This document shows positions 1 to 12,300 of a stretch of DNA of 64,000 nt, one piece after another. The notes beneath the pieces were generated by a model. That model did not search any database. It was given only the letters and a program-made list of their open reading frames with translations, and was not told where the DNA came from. Both the position numbers and the translations under genes were made by a program. The stretch is taken from positions 2,467,501-2,531,500 of the forward strand of contig CM060462.1 in NCBI GenBank assembly GCA_030544235.1, read 5' to 3'. Position 1 is the first letter of the stretch. Each line of letters opens with the position of its first letter. This DNA is from Lepturacanthus savala. Lineage: Eukaryota > Chordata > Actinopteri > Scombriformes > Trichiuridae.

Positions 1-539
1 TTTCTGCTGACAAAAACAAGTTCTTTAAGGCATTTCACATTGTTTGGTGACAAAAACAGGTGTTAAATAAAAACCGTGTGTTTTTTCACCAACGTTTGCT
101 ACAGTTTGCTGTCGCCATGTTGAAAACAAAGCGCTGGTGTAACATCATTAACACTTCAGTCGTGTTTGGTTGGATTCTGCTAATATATTAGGTTTCCATG
201 GTTACATATCTGTAAGAGGAAAGAAGACTCTCTGGAAGAAATAAAGTGATAATTACAGCAGAGTGGCTCCATAAAGATACAACCAACTGTTGTGACTATT
301 GACTATGTAGTACTGCATAATAAGTGATTTTGCACACAACAGTCTAACTGCCGTAAATTGTGCAAAATGCTGCAACTCCCCAGTATGATGTTATATTGCA
401 ATGGACGTGTATACATGTATACATGAGTATCCCAGTCTTACATACTATTGAGTATTTGCACCATTTTCCAACACATAACAATCAAACTGTGACAAGGCTT
501 CCAGACTCCAGCCTGTTAAAGTCATTATAATAATAATGA
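1..539. other. Unannotated AT-rich sequence
   Basis: I see no gene or recognisable element here. There is a short near-palindrome built on TGTATACATGTATACA at about 410-425. No open frame of note covers the stretch. Confidence 0.5.
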
Positions 540-905
540 AAAACAGTATAGTACCTTTCATAGATGAAATGCAGAGTGCTCTACATTTAGGCAGCATGGC
601 TGACATTAAATAAAGCTATTCATTGTAATTACATTGACATACATGTCCACAAAGCTTGTCTGTTGGCTTTTTGATATACATGGGCAGGGTGTTGCACAAT
701 TTTGGTGCATAATGCATAAAAGCAGCCTCAGTGCATTGCTTGTGGAATACTCAGGGCAAGATTGAAAGACCAGCTTTGGAGGCTCTAAGGGCTTTTTGTG
801 GTTGATAGGGTATTAAAAAGTCTGAGACGTGAAAGGGGCCATACCATTAAGAGCTTTGTAGGTAATTAAAAGGACCTAAAAATCAATTCTAACAGAAACA
901 GGGAC
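540..905. repeat. Old dispersed teleost repeat, 3'-tail type
   Basis: The order of short phrases here (cctttcatagatgaaatgc, a 'grown-over' middle with gcagggtgttgcacaattt, ataaaagcagcctcagtgc, then attaagagctttgtaggtaat and aaaatcaattctaaca) resembles a family of long dispersed repeats common in spiny-rayed fish genomes. The assignment rests on recalled sequence; no borders or target duplications are visible. It carries no open frame of interest. It could equally be the tail of a non-LTR element. Confidence 0.4.
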
Positions 906-3900
906 TTTAACCTGACTGTACTTAAATATTGTCTTATTTCGAATATCAAGTGTCCATGTGAATGTGATCAATGCTTCGCTCGAGTATACTTCAGTGAGCA
1001 GTCTGCCGGTAATGGCAGGTATTTCGTAGGCGGTATGCGGAACATACTGATTGCGTGTGTAGTACGTTAATATGCGCTTTCCAACACAGCCAGAGACAGA
1101 CAGAGGAAAACAGGAGACACGGGGGAAAAGGGAAAACACATGGAAACACAAGGGAAATAACTGGAGGCACGGCCGGGCCGTGACAGAATAGGTTTGGGCT
1201 ACTGTTTGTTATGCACCACAAACAAGAACTTTCCAATCTGCATGCACTACACTGAATATGTAAGTGACCTCAAAAGGCCCCCATCTCATCAGTTCTCCGG
1301 CAGCAATAGGACTGCTGTATGCATTCCAGACTGCTTGAAATTCCAACAAGACATTGGTCCCTCAGGATGAGCTTTATGTAGTGTAAACCCATAGAGCTTC
1401 AGCTGTCATTCTGCTGTACCGGCTGCTTTGTCAAAGGTCCCCTTAATCAAATAGACACCATTTCCCTCCTTTCCATACATCCATATGTATGGGGTTACAG
1501 ATTTGATGAATGACTTTATAGCCTCTGCAAAAATAACAATATGACATTTGAAACACACACAAAAAGAAACACACTCATTCAGCTGCAATGAAAATGCTCG
1601 AGCCACTTTGTCACTGATGTCAGTTTCTGCCTATTTCAGCTGATTGTCTAAATCACAGAACACTAAGGAATTAAACCTGGATGTTGTTTGCGTAGTATTT
1701 TGCCAATAGATGGAAATTAAATCTCTCTATGTTTCCAAGGCAGGTGATGAAATATTAAATTGGAAAGAACCTGTTCGTTTTATTTGGAACAAAACTGAGA
1801 AGTTAATTGGGATCATCAGCAATCTACAAATGTTCATGAACGTCTCTTGTTTGCTAATTTTCTTTTTTTCCCCCCATGATTTATCACTATTAGATTCATG
1901 GTAAATTGTTTGGGCAATTAGACCCCCCTCTAATCTCCATAAACCTTTTTTTAAAAATGATTTGTGAGACATTTTCAATCATGATGCCTCTATCCTCAAC
2001 TTCTTTAGATCTAATTCCAAAATTCATTCATATAACACTGGACAGGCTGACCATCTTCATCCTCTTTTTTCCATATGAAACATGCACATATGGAAGTAAA
2101 CCTTCACAAGAGTGCTTCATCTTTAGTACATTTTAAGAGGAAACTGACATCTCATTTCAATCATGTTGTCTGGCCATGAGTTCTGGAGGTTTATATGTGT
2201 TGGGTTGTTATTTCTCCAGTGTTTTCTGCTTATTTTGTGTCGTTTTTTATGTTAAAACAGGTTTAGTTTGTTTATTTCTTTCTTTCTAAATTGAGTGGAG
2301 GTTTGTTCTAAAAGCCTGCCACTTCCTGACCTCTCCTGACACATCTTTCATTTGTTCTTTCCATTATCTGGATTTAATACAATTCTTGTGAAGTATGAAA
2401 TAAAAAGGTTTCATGCATTAACATACCAGCATAGGGTCCCATGCATATATATTGTGATTTGAAGCTATAGTAGGTGTCAAGTTATTTAAAACTTCCTGCA
2501 GAGGAATGGACTGAATAAGGAGGTTGAGGCTGAACAGAAGGTCAGGGATGAGAGTAGTAATATGCTGAAGCACTGAGAAGAACTAAGGGAATAAGTAATA
2601 ATAGTCAGGTATGCAAGTCAATAAGAGTTTGCAATCCTTGCATTCCACACTACCAGATGAGTCAATCCTGATCAAAAAGCATTTTTCCCCCCTGAGAAAG
2701 TGTGGAGCATTAAAACAGTGGCAAAAGTTTCACAATGCAGAAAAGTACATCAACATGAGATTAGATTTGTTGTTGTTGTGGAGGATTTTAAAGACATTCG
2801 TTATTAGTAAAGGGATCAAAGGGAACTTTAATTTATTTCATTGAAATTCAGACTAGATAATAACAATATACTACCTTATTGTGAGTAATGTAAATGACAG
2901 TTGTCCAACTTTGCAGTATTGTGCATAGACATAACCTTCACATCACCTGAGCTCACTTTAGTTGGAGAATAGGATACAATTGATAGATACACAATTGGAA
3001 GTGATAATGGTCAAATATTCAGCAGGTATGGTAGGATGCTGTAAAAGAGAAGGATAATAGGCCAATGTGCATGAATTATTCAAGGACAAGGTGGGAAGAA
3101 TTCAAAGGGAGGACTAGAACAGAGGTGCTAGAAATACAGGCGGTTGAGGAATAGCCAAAAAGCCATGAAATGGAATATAAGAAACTCAGGTCGAAGGCCG
3201 GAGGGTTATAAAGGATGCAAAGAGACAAAGTGCCACAAAGCAAGATCGAGTCTAATTAAAATTTCAACAACCATTTTTTTTCAGCAATTAATGATTTACA
3301 CATTGACTGATGATATAACAAGCCCATGCCATTAATCATCTTTAAATTATATTAGGTTTTAATGATGTCTATAGTTCTTCTAAATGGTGATATACAGCAT
3401 CCTCCAAACAACCAAAAAAAGCTTCATGTGGGCATATATGTGCTTAGCAGATAAATAAAGGATAGTGGGTGTAACTCTCATCCTGGAATATCTGTGAAAA
3501 CATATGCTATGTTGTAGATTGACTGCTGTACGATGCTGGGGTGTGAAGTAGAATGCTAAACTAGATCAATAAGTTTTTGAGAGATCAACACTACTCCAGG
3601 AAAAGAAAGTGGGGCTGTCTGCTGTGAAGAAATGTGGCTAATGTGGGATGTGCAATCAGCCCCCGTTGTGTTTTATACAATGATCACTAATAGTTTGTGT
3701 GAAATGGGCCATGGTTTTGATGCATCTCTATTTGGGATCATATGGAAAAGGGTTAGACATTCACATCATGTTCATAAGCAGCTGCAGCAGGTATTGGATG
3801 AAGGAGTGATATGGGTCTGCCCAGTAAATTACCCACAGACCCTCTGAAAGTGTCATGTTTTTCCTGGTCTAGGCATGAAAATAACATGTGTATGACTTTG

Positions 3901-6817
3901 AAAATAACCTAAAAGTGGTGCAGGTCAAATGACATCTGGAGATAACGGTTTACTGGCATGTTAGTCCCTAAAAAGAGTGGACTATGCTGCTGGAGACAAC
4001 TGTTATGTCTCCAACTGCAAGTCTTGACAGTTTTTATTAAAACTCTTCAGCCTGCACTGCATCCAGCCTCTTTAGTAGAGAGGAAGCTGCTGTCCCATGT
4101 GTCAAACACCAATAATCAGTTGCAGATCTTATGATTAAATTAAATTTAATTGAAATTGGGGAAACCGCATTAGATCGGAGAAGGAGAAAATTGTCTCTGA
4201 TCTAGTTACAGATTTAAAGTTCTTAATACCTGCCAAGTGTTTGGGGAGGCGTCGGGAACTTCAGCGAAAGAGTGGAAAAGTAAAAAGGGAGTGTAATAAA
4301 TTCCAGGTTTAAAGACACGGGAAGTGAGAATGAAAGATTTGTCACTGGGCCCAGCAGTGTGCTGACCACCTGTTCCACCAAGGCTTTTGCCTGAATCTGG
4401 TATGTTTAGACAAAAGAAAGAATATCTCCTAACACACAATATTAATCATTTTAAGTTAGTGTTTACTTACATAACTGCCAGAAATGCTCTAATTTGCCAT
4501 AATTCTTTACAGATGTCTGTATAGTGAGCACATATGCTAGTTTTTCAGTTGTGAGCAGGTGTATATGTTCAGTTTGGTAGTAATTCTTGACTTCTTAAAG
4601 AATATATAATTCAGGAAATGCACTAAAGTATTAAAATCACACTGGATGTTTTCTTGTTCATACAAGTCTACCATGTTAGGTAAAATTAACATAACTGCAT
4701 ATATTAAATCAAACCTAAATATATAAACTTAACTCAACGTTATCAATGTTTAGCATGTATATGGGTACATTCTTTAATCAACCACAGTCACTGATATGTC
4801 TGAGGATTACATTTGATCCCCACAAACAACCATTTAGTTTCGGGATTAAAACTTGAGTTGAGGGTTAGAAACCCATTGCGTTTGGATTAGGCAGTAAACC
4901 CTAATGGTTAGGGTAAGCCTCCAGGGAAATAACATAGGTTGATAAATTGACAGTGTGCTCACCGGTGACACATTCAGTTGTGTGCGATAATGCATGCTGT
5001 CACTGCAATATTTGTTTATTCAATAGGATGCCACTATCCATCTTATGATGGCGTTGCTGTAAAAAGCTTGCATGGATGTTACAGTAAGACATATATGGGT
5101 GAGAGCAGATACTGGGGAGGTTGTTGCATCCCATGACTCATTACATCAGGCCCAGGAGACATCTGGAAGAATAAGCAAGACATCTGGCCATCGGAGACAC
5201 TCCTCCATAATCAAAGCTATAATTCAGCATGCATCTAAAATACAATTTAGACTTACAGTAGAAGATCTGGTTAGAGAAGAGTCCAGAGGACATTCTGAAG
5301 ACTCCAGTTGCGAATTAATGAACCTTAAAGGGAAATTACAACACTATCAATCCGTAACTGGAAGTGACCAGTGCACACTTCTGAATTTAAAATATAGAAA
5401 TAGAAAATATTATTCAGGCCACGTGCAGACATGTTCATTATCCAAGTCACAAATCCTTCATTCTTTTCCATTATAGCTCAGTTAACTAATCTAAATACCC
5501 CTCTAGAGGCCCACGCTGACAGACGTTTAAACCAATCCTAAAGTTGGAATTAATGTAGTTAAATCTCCATTAGCCCCAGTCCATCATTCACCATGTAACC
5601 TCGCTGTTCCAGTCAAGATGCACAGACCTTCACCTCCTTTAACACAATGAAATAAAGCTAACGAAACCCAAACTCCACTGCCAACAAGAGATTATCATGA
5701 GCTTTAGAAGATTCTGGCACATCTTTATCCTTATCCTGTGCCCTTAATCATTTTGGGCTAAACAATGCATAGTTGGCTGTGAGGTGGACGAAAGCTGTTG
5801 ACTGGATGAAAGGCAGCTGGAGCAGAGGGTAAACAGTACTTAACCCTCCAAAAAGACAAAAACTGGTATTGGCAAACATATTTAAAGATCTCACTTCATG
5901 CAAAAAGGCACTTTCATAGTAAAACAAAAAAACAGACAAATGCACACAGATTGGATTTAGGAATTTTGACGTAAATCTGCTCTATACTTGTAGGCTTGAA
6001 GCAACTTCCAGCATGGCTCCTGCCTCCTTTATCACACCCATTTTTCTCCGACTTTCATCAGTCAGCCCATTTCCCCGCTGACTTCTTTGTCAACCAGACT
6101 CGATTCAATGCGGGTTGAGGTTCAAAGAGGCTGGTGATCAAGGACAAACACGTCCGGTTGTTCAACGTTGCCTTGACTCCTCACATCGACCAGTGGCTGG
6201 GAAGACGTTGGCTGAAGCAGGATGTGCTGTGGACAACATTATCTGACAGTCACGCATGTCCTGCTGCACTTATTTCTCTGCCAATGAATGCTGTATATTA
6301 CTTAACCTGTAGGAGCTATTTAGGAAAACTGAACAGACGATATGTAATTGTCTACCACTAGAAGGTGTCTCAATCTAAACAATAACAAAAGATGTAATGT
6401 AGAATCATGGGATTTGTTGTCTATATTGTTCTGCAGTCAGCTTTTCCCTGTTAGGAGTCCTTCATTGTTCATGATTCAGGAGGTTTTACCGTGATGACTA
6501 ATCATTGTGAAATTAATAAAAAATAAAGCAGCTTCACATTAAAAATCTGAGTTTCTCCAAAGTTGTTGAGCACTGTGACCTGAGATAATGCTAACATTTG
6601 CTCAGCTTGTTTGTCTTAAATGCGCTCTCTCTATGCGCTTGTAATGAAATGAACTTAAACATTCCATTATTGATGGCCATTATCACACTCAAACTCACTG
6701 CACATAGACGTGGCTGGCAGTAGAAGTACCGGCACCGTTGGTCTGGAACCACACAGACGCCGAACTACAGCGTCCATAAAACGTTAAAAAACAGCTAAAA
6801 CAGCTTCCTATTCACAT
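906..6817. other. Long unannotated stretch, no gene recognised
   Basis: Nearly 6 kb without a feature I can name. The largest open frame, 134 codons at 5072-5476 on the plus strand, has no recognisable domain, no signal peptide and no good splice sites that I could identify. A GC-rich corner at 1161-1185 (cacggccgggccgtgaca) looks like the edge of an old element but its other border is not clear. Some parts (about 4215-4440 and 5480-6120) have a more balanced composition than their surroundings and could be conserved non-coding DNA, which cannot be decided from one sequence. Confidence 0.45.
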
Positions 6818-6855
6818 TCATGAGAAATGTGTCCAAACTTTTGACTAGTACTGTA
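6818..6855. mobile_element. Tc1-like terminal inverted repeat remnant
   Basis: The segment ending in gtccaaacttttgactagta and then CTGTA matches the outer end of a widespread fish Tc1/mariner-type element, whose ends normally read TACAGTAC...AGTCAAAAGTTTGGACAC. Only one end is present; no opposite inverted repeat is found within several hundred bases on the left. It is therefore a truncated relic or a solo end. Family assignment is from memory of the motif. Confidence 0.45.
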
Positions 6856-7149
6856 AGTCTTGATGAGCAATGGTTGCCCAGCATCCCTGCTAATATAATA
6901 TATATTATTTATTAGATCATATAATAGACTAACTTCATTAACTATGTCTAAGACAATGGTTTTAAGTGTTATTTTAGATACAATGGGTTAACAAAACATT
7001 CCCAAAAGACAGAACTGCCATTTTGTCACAGCCTTCAGCGTAAAATACTGATGTAAAAGCGACTTTAGCTTTAGCATCTGCATGAAAGGCACCAAGCTTT
7101 CAACTAACTCTAATATAAGCCCATCCACATTAAAATTTGATGCTCAGAG

Positions 7150-7330
7150 CAGCTGCTCCCACATGGCGCGTCAGAAAGTGATGCACATGCATTTTCTAAC
7201 CGTTACAAATCATGCAACAACACTGAGGTAAGGTCTATTTAGGTTTGGGCAAAAACAGACACTTGGTTAGGGTTAGATAACAGGATGAAGGTCACGGTTT
7301 GTGCTCACATGATCAGTAAAATGCACAACA
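7150..7330. repeat. Dispersed repeat, copy 1 of 2
   Basis: The core (catgcattttctaaccgtta, then aaatcatgcaacaacactga, then ggtttgggcaaaaacagaca and cttggttagggttag) has the same order of blocks as a second stretch at about 33100-33230. Both carry the teleost-typical 'tttgggca(c)aaaaac...cttggttaggg' phrase. The copies are well diverged. I cannot assign a class: no terminal repeats or target duplications are evident. Confidence 0.45.
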
Positions 7331-8823
7331 TGATGGTAAAAATGTTGAAGTGTTTGTGCAGCCAGGTTTATCCAACCAACCATCCTCTTAACCCTCCACC
7401 TCCAAATCTTCAGTTCTACTGTGTCTGTCTCACACATTTTGAGAATGTTATTGAGGCCTATGGGACTATTGTGCACATTCAAATATGATGCTAATGGGTA
7501 CCCAGCGCGTTCAAACAGTGACACCGATGGGCGTGACGAAACAGCAACATTTGACGCTGCGGGAATGAGAACGCTCTGAAAACACATGTACTTTTCTGAC
7601 ATCAGTTTAAAGTGTTTTTGTCAGCGGGGACAAGTTGTCAGTCATTTCATAGAAACACTGCACCTCCATGAATCGTTCCTTTGCTCTGACTGGCATGTAA
7701 TGTGCTTGTGGGATGATTAATTTACATTTGACAGACATCCTAAATGCTAGATTAGAAAGTCGTGCCTTATCTAAAAGAATTAAAAGGAAATGAAAAGCGT
7801 TGCTGTTAAATCATTCTGTCTCTGCAGGATACCCATCAAACCCTGTTTTTATCTTATATACTGACAGACTAGGAGATTCTGTGTAATTATGGAGACATGA
7901 GAAATTAAAGGACTCTGTTCTCATTGACCTGCCTCATACAGTGGACTGAAATCTGAGTCCCTGAAAGCCTATTTACGAATTATTGTGACATTATGACATA
8001 CTTGTTTCCCTCCTGGCATTGGAGGCAATCTGGAACATGAAATAGTTTGTATGAAAGCTGAGATAACAGTGATATACGATTCTTCACGTGATGCTTGATT
8101 ATTTCCTAAAAGTATCGGTGTAGAATTTCTTTAATTTGATTGGCCAATTTTGCCAATGAATATTGAATTCAATGAATTATTTGTTTAAATAAATGTAGTC
8201 CACTGCAAGGTGAAGTCCTCCATTATACACTACATACAATTTCTGTTCACTATAGACAGAAAATTCAGACAGTTCATAATTGGCACAATGCAAAACACAC
8301 ACAACATCTATAGCTGACAAAGGATGAAGTCTAAAAGTATTACTAGGGTTTTCTCATGCTAATGTCAGGTCTGACCTTTAATTTGTTAAAGATATTAGCC
8401 TGTAAATGTAGAGATACCTTTGTAAACACTGTAAATATGGCCTGTATTGATGTAATTGCTAAAAGCTTTGGTCAAATGTCTTAAGTTCAGGAACACGCCG
8501 CTCAGGTTTGTCAATCTTTCCTTTAACCAGAATCTTTAATAAAACCATGGTTGTCATGTCATCATGAATATGGTTGGAACTGTAGATGCAGGACAGGTGT
8601 GATTCCTCTGTGGGAGCTCAGCTAAACTAAAACTTATAGAAACAGAAACCTGTAGATTAACATATTTTTTTAGGCTAATTTGCATGTTTAGGCATGGTGC
8701 CTTCAAGGAGAATGGTGACAATAGCTTCTATTTGTAATGCACCTACCTCTACCTGTGAATGGGAGGTAAAATCGATCAAAAGCATGAATCGCCTACACCT
8801 GTGTGGTGGGAGGCACTCACTCA
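7331..8823. other. Unannotated AT-rich sequence
   Basis: No gene or repeat with clear borders is seen. Short open frames on both strands near 7273-7602 overlap each other and show no recognisable domain. Confidence 0.45.
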
Positions 8824-9042
8824 GTCTACATCAGGGGTGGGCAATCCTGGTCCTGGAGGGCCGGTGTGGGTGCAGTATTTTGTTCCAACCAAGAAGTTAC
8901 ACACCTGATTCTACTAATCAACCTCTAGAGCCATTGCCAAGGCCTTCATTAGTAGAATCAGGTGTGTAACTTCTTGGTTGGAACAAAATACTGCACCCAC
9001 ACCGGCCCTCCAGGACCAGGATTGCCCACCCCTGGTCTACAT
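8824..9042. mobile_element. Palindromic hAT-type MITE with 8-bp target duplication
   Basis: The element proper is 8832-9034 (203 bp). It begins CAGGGGTGGGCAA and ends with the exact complement TTGCCCACCCCTG. The flanks 8824-8831 and 9035-9042 both read GTCTACAT, a perfect 8-bp target duplication as made by hAT transposases. The left arm 8832-8918 and right arm 8948-9034 are exact reverse complements over 87 bases, leaving a 29-bp loop. It has no coding capacity and must have been moved by a transposase supplied elsewhere. Identical arms and an intact target duplication indicate a recent insertion. If transcribed, the RNA would fold into a long perfect hairpin. Confidence 0.93.
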
Positions 9043-9802
9043 GGAAGTACTTATTAAAGCAAAAGCATATTTCATAAAATATACACTTCAGAAAGAATCA
9101 CAAACAGCATCTTAACATAATAATAATAATCCAAACAATAAAACATCAACGTCTATTATAATTTAGTCATTCCTGTTGATTTCTTATGAATCAATATAAC
9201 CTGTGGACTTGTGCAATTTATTTTATTATTTTATTTATTCTGGTGTTTGTGTGACACGTTCTAATATAAGGCTGTTGATCCTTTTCCCTTTAATATTCTT
9301 ATTCTGTTTTATTACTTCTGATACTGACTAATTGTGACAAGACCATATTACATCCATTCATAGTGTTTCCCACAGAATCTGATTCTATTTGTGGTGTCAG
9401 CTGATTATTAAAAAAACATGTGAAAGAACAATGAAGAAATAGCAATAGTCTATTTCCAAGGGAGGAATTTGGTTTTAGATTTGATAGATTTGATAAGGAA
9501 CATGATTGTCATTATTACATGTACTTTGGGAGGCATGTTTATTTTCTAAAAGTGGTTTGTCATTGCCTTAGTTTTATTGTAGTGTTTTAACTGCTGCATG
9601 TTTTTAATTGTGCACACCACCGGTGTGATAAAAAAAAATGTCTCCCTCCACATGAAACCGCAAAATCCACATCAAACAATGTTATTGCACGTGCCACAAC
9701 ATGCTGCCATTAGGTGGCGATAGACTCCTAACTGGAAGTCCATTTTAGCCAATCACAAGGCGAGAATGCTCCACAAGTCTACATGGATGCAACTTACTGT
9801 TT
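9043..9802. other. Unannotated AT-rich sequence
   Basis: No gene or bordered element is seen between the palindromic MITE and the V-SINE fragment. Confidence 0.45.
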
Positions 9803-9897
9803 ATCTCATCTCATCTTATATACCTGCTTAGTCCTCATTAGGGTCACATGGTCTGCTGGAGCCAATCCCAGCACGTTATGGTGAGAGGAAGGGATGG
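9803..9897 (-). mobile_element. V-SINE (HE1/DANA-like), 3'-end fragment
   Basis: Reads as the reverse complement of the SINE tail: tacctgcttagtcctcatta, ggtcacatggtctgctggag and ccaatcccagcac, as in the longer copies at 16.9, 48.2 and 55.4 kb. The tRNA-like head and central domain are missing. The tail ends in an atctcatctcatctt run like the 55.4-kb copy and unlike the copies that end in a CAGTCATTTTC motif. Confidence 0.75.
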
Positions 9898-11749
9898 GGG
9901 CAGGGTCAAACAATGGAGATTTGGAATTGCAGTTTTCACTCTGGATTCCATTTGGTTCCAGGGGCTCACAACTGTGGTTATGTGTGGATGAATTTGAAAA
10001 AAAAAAATGATCTTGTTTCTTTGCATTATTTGAGGTCTGCAAACATTCTTTCTTTTTTGTAATTTTGACCATTTTCTGCAAATAAATGCTCAAAACGCTA
10101 ATATTTTTACTAGGAATTTGAGGGAAATGTCAGTAGTTTCTCGACGCAAACATTCCTTTTGGAGTGTGTAGCTGCTGTAAGGTTTTACAACAATGAGACA
10201 TGATTTGGTGACACAAGTCATTATTTTGTGCCTGGGACCCCATCAGACTCTAGAATTGCTTCTGCTCCTTCTCCAACCTGCAGAAGTTCAGCCTCACCCC
10301 ATGTCTCTCTCATTGAATGATGTCTTTATCCTTCCCCCCTCTCCCCCTTCCCTCCCTCTCTCCCTTTCTCTTGTGAATATTGTCTTTTGTTGTCGCTTGT
10401 CTCGTCTGTGTATGTGATGTGACTCTCCCCTGTGTGCGTGTGTAGTCAGTCCTATTGCCAGGTCTCCATGGCAATGGAACTCGCGTGGCTCAGGTCTTTT
10501 TCTTTTGTCAATTGGAAGGTGCCTGGCATCATCTTCATCATATCCTTCATATATATTATGCTGTTTCTATCCTATGCTGCTCTCTTTTAGTCTGTTCAAA
10601 ACATCATTTAAGCACAATAATGACTTGAGTTTGGATTAAAACAAGTAATTTGTGAAGGTTAGTGGACCTTCATTGTCATGGTTACTATAACAAACACATC
10701 TGTGCATCAATTTGTTCTTCTTATACTCTCAACATGAATGCAAAGGAAATGCAATAAGAGTAAAGCACAGTTGCATCCATCATATTAAAGATTAAAGCAT
10801 CACATCAGACCCCACTTGATTTGTCTCCCTTGGGTACGAGGCTGCTGACAAGCTGTTCCTTGTTTCAGCACATTGAAGGTGGCACCTTTAAGATGATTAT
10901 GGTTGAAGTATCAGCAATAGCACATGTACTCATACCTCCCTGCTGAATGGTTATATTTCACAATGTTATATTTTACTAGAATGATTGAAAGCGTGTCAGT
11001 AATTTCTATGAGAGCTTTTCTTTGGTGCATGTTGGTTGTGTATTTAAAACATTTCAGTTTTCAGTAAAGAATGAGTTTGTTTCCACTTGTGTACGTGGGA
11101 GGAAAAGTTCACTTTGATTAACATCCTAATCAGAATATCATTAAGAATCTACTGCTGCTTTAGTGATTTAATATCAAAAGGATCAAACTATTTGCTGCAC
11201 ACACCTCAAACACAGACTGGTCAGTTAAAATGTTTTTACTTTTAGCAAAAAATAACATGTTTTATCCTTGAAACATATACACAAATTATAATTAAATAGC
11301 ATTTATTTTCAATATATTTTTATATCTATAAAGTAAACAGCTGAAGAAAAGAAATCATGATTCACTAAGGTTTCTCTGCTTTAGGTTTTTTTGTGTGTGT
11401 ATTGCTGATTCTTCTAGTTATGAATGATTTGTGCTGAACACTTTCTGACCCAGATCTGCCACGAGACATTCCTTCACAACTTAATGGACACTAACGCAAT
11501 AAGACAACTTGTCCATGTAACATTTTATGATGTGGATGTGTTGGAAACGATTAAAAACTCGTAATTGTTAAAAAAAAAATGAACAATAGTTATTATTCAT
11601 TTTCAAAGTAAATTTTTTACAGAACCTATTAATTTTTAATCGAGTTAAATTATTATTTTAAGCTTCATTTGTCAGAATCAAATTTTTAAACCTAGAAAAC
11701 CTCTTAAACACTTCTCCCTCCCTAAAGTCTGCATTAGTCATGCTATTTT
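9898..11749. other. Unannotated sequence with a pyrimidine-rich patch
   Basis: No gene is recognised. A strongly pyrimidine-rich run (cttcccccctctcccccttc and onwards) lies at about 10331-10373. The 74-codon frame at 10193-10417 is largely this low-complexity tract and is not credible as a gene. Confidence 0.45.
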
Positions 11750-12300
11750 AAGCTTGTCTACTTCACTGTCAGCTCCGGCTTCGGCATCAAGCCGTAGCTT
11801 AGCGTGCATGAATAAAGGCAAACATCAGTGGACTCAAGTGGAATCAAGGCTTTCCGTTTGAAATGATTTCACTTTTACGCGACGCACAACCCGAATCAAG
11901 TTTCCAGAAAATCTCAAACACAAAGGCACAGTCCTCACCCACAAAAGTTAAATCCCACCGGTGCCCGGGCTGTCAGGTTGTCAGTTATCTGCAGGACGGA
12001 GTGAATGAGAGTCTGAGGATGGGCAGAGATGCAGGGGAAAGCGTTTAAGCATCAGCCGGGGTGTTGAGAGGACTAATTCAGGTCTCTGAGAGCCGCCACC
12101 AGTTTTGTGTCCCTCTCTGGAGAGCATAAATATGTGACAGCCCACCCCCCCTAAAACCTCTTTTATTTAAAGGCTGGAGCCGGGGTGAAAAGGAACCAGG
12201 TCGAGGGGGGAGGCGGGTGGAGGGGAGTCACGAGGAGGCAGGGATTGTAGAGACATAATCCCAAGACGCAGAGGGCTTTTTACCCAATCCTTGCCTAGAG
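11750..12300. promoter_or_regulatory. CpG-enriched patch, possible promoter or old element
   Basis: Against an AT-rich, CpG-poor background this stretch has many CpG sites (for example in ctccggcttcggcat, tacgcgacgcacaa, caccggtgcccggg, agccgccacc and aggtcgaggggggaggcg). A TATA-like gagcataaatatgtgac lies at about 12121-12137 with a second AT-rich box (tttatttaaagg) about 40 bases further on. Short frames on both strands (61 codons at 11863-12048, plus; 94 codons at 12167-12451, minus) have no known domain. It may be a CpG-island-like promoter or simply a GC-rich repeat remnant. Confidence 0.25.

Noticed and set aside
946..1185. Possible minus-strand LTR or element with GAATA on both sides
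   Set aside because: The right border (ccgtgaca) looks real, but the left would not give TG...CA ends and has no inverted match; a 5-bp repeat at this distance is easily coincidental.
4896..4913. Telomere-like ccctaatggttaggg
   Set aside because: Only one unit in each direction, no array; ordinary chance palindrome.
5072..5476. 134-codon plus-strand frame, the longest not linked to a repeat
   Set aside because: No domain, signal, transmembrane segment or convincing splice context; one such frame is expected by chance in 64 kb.
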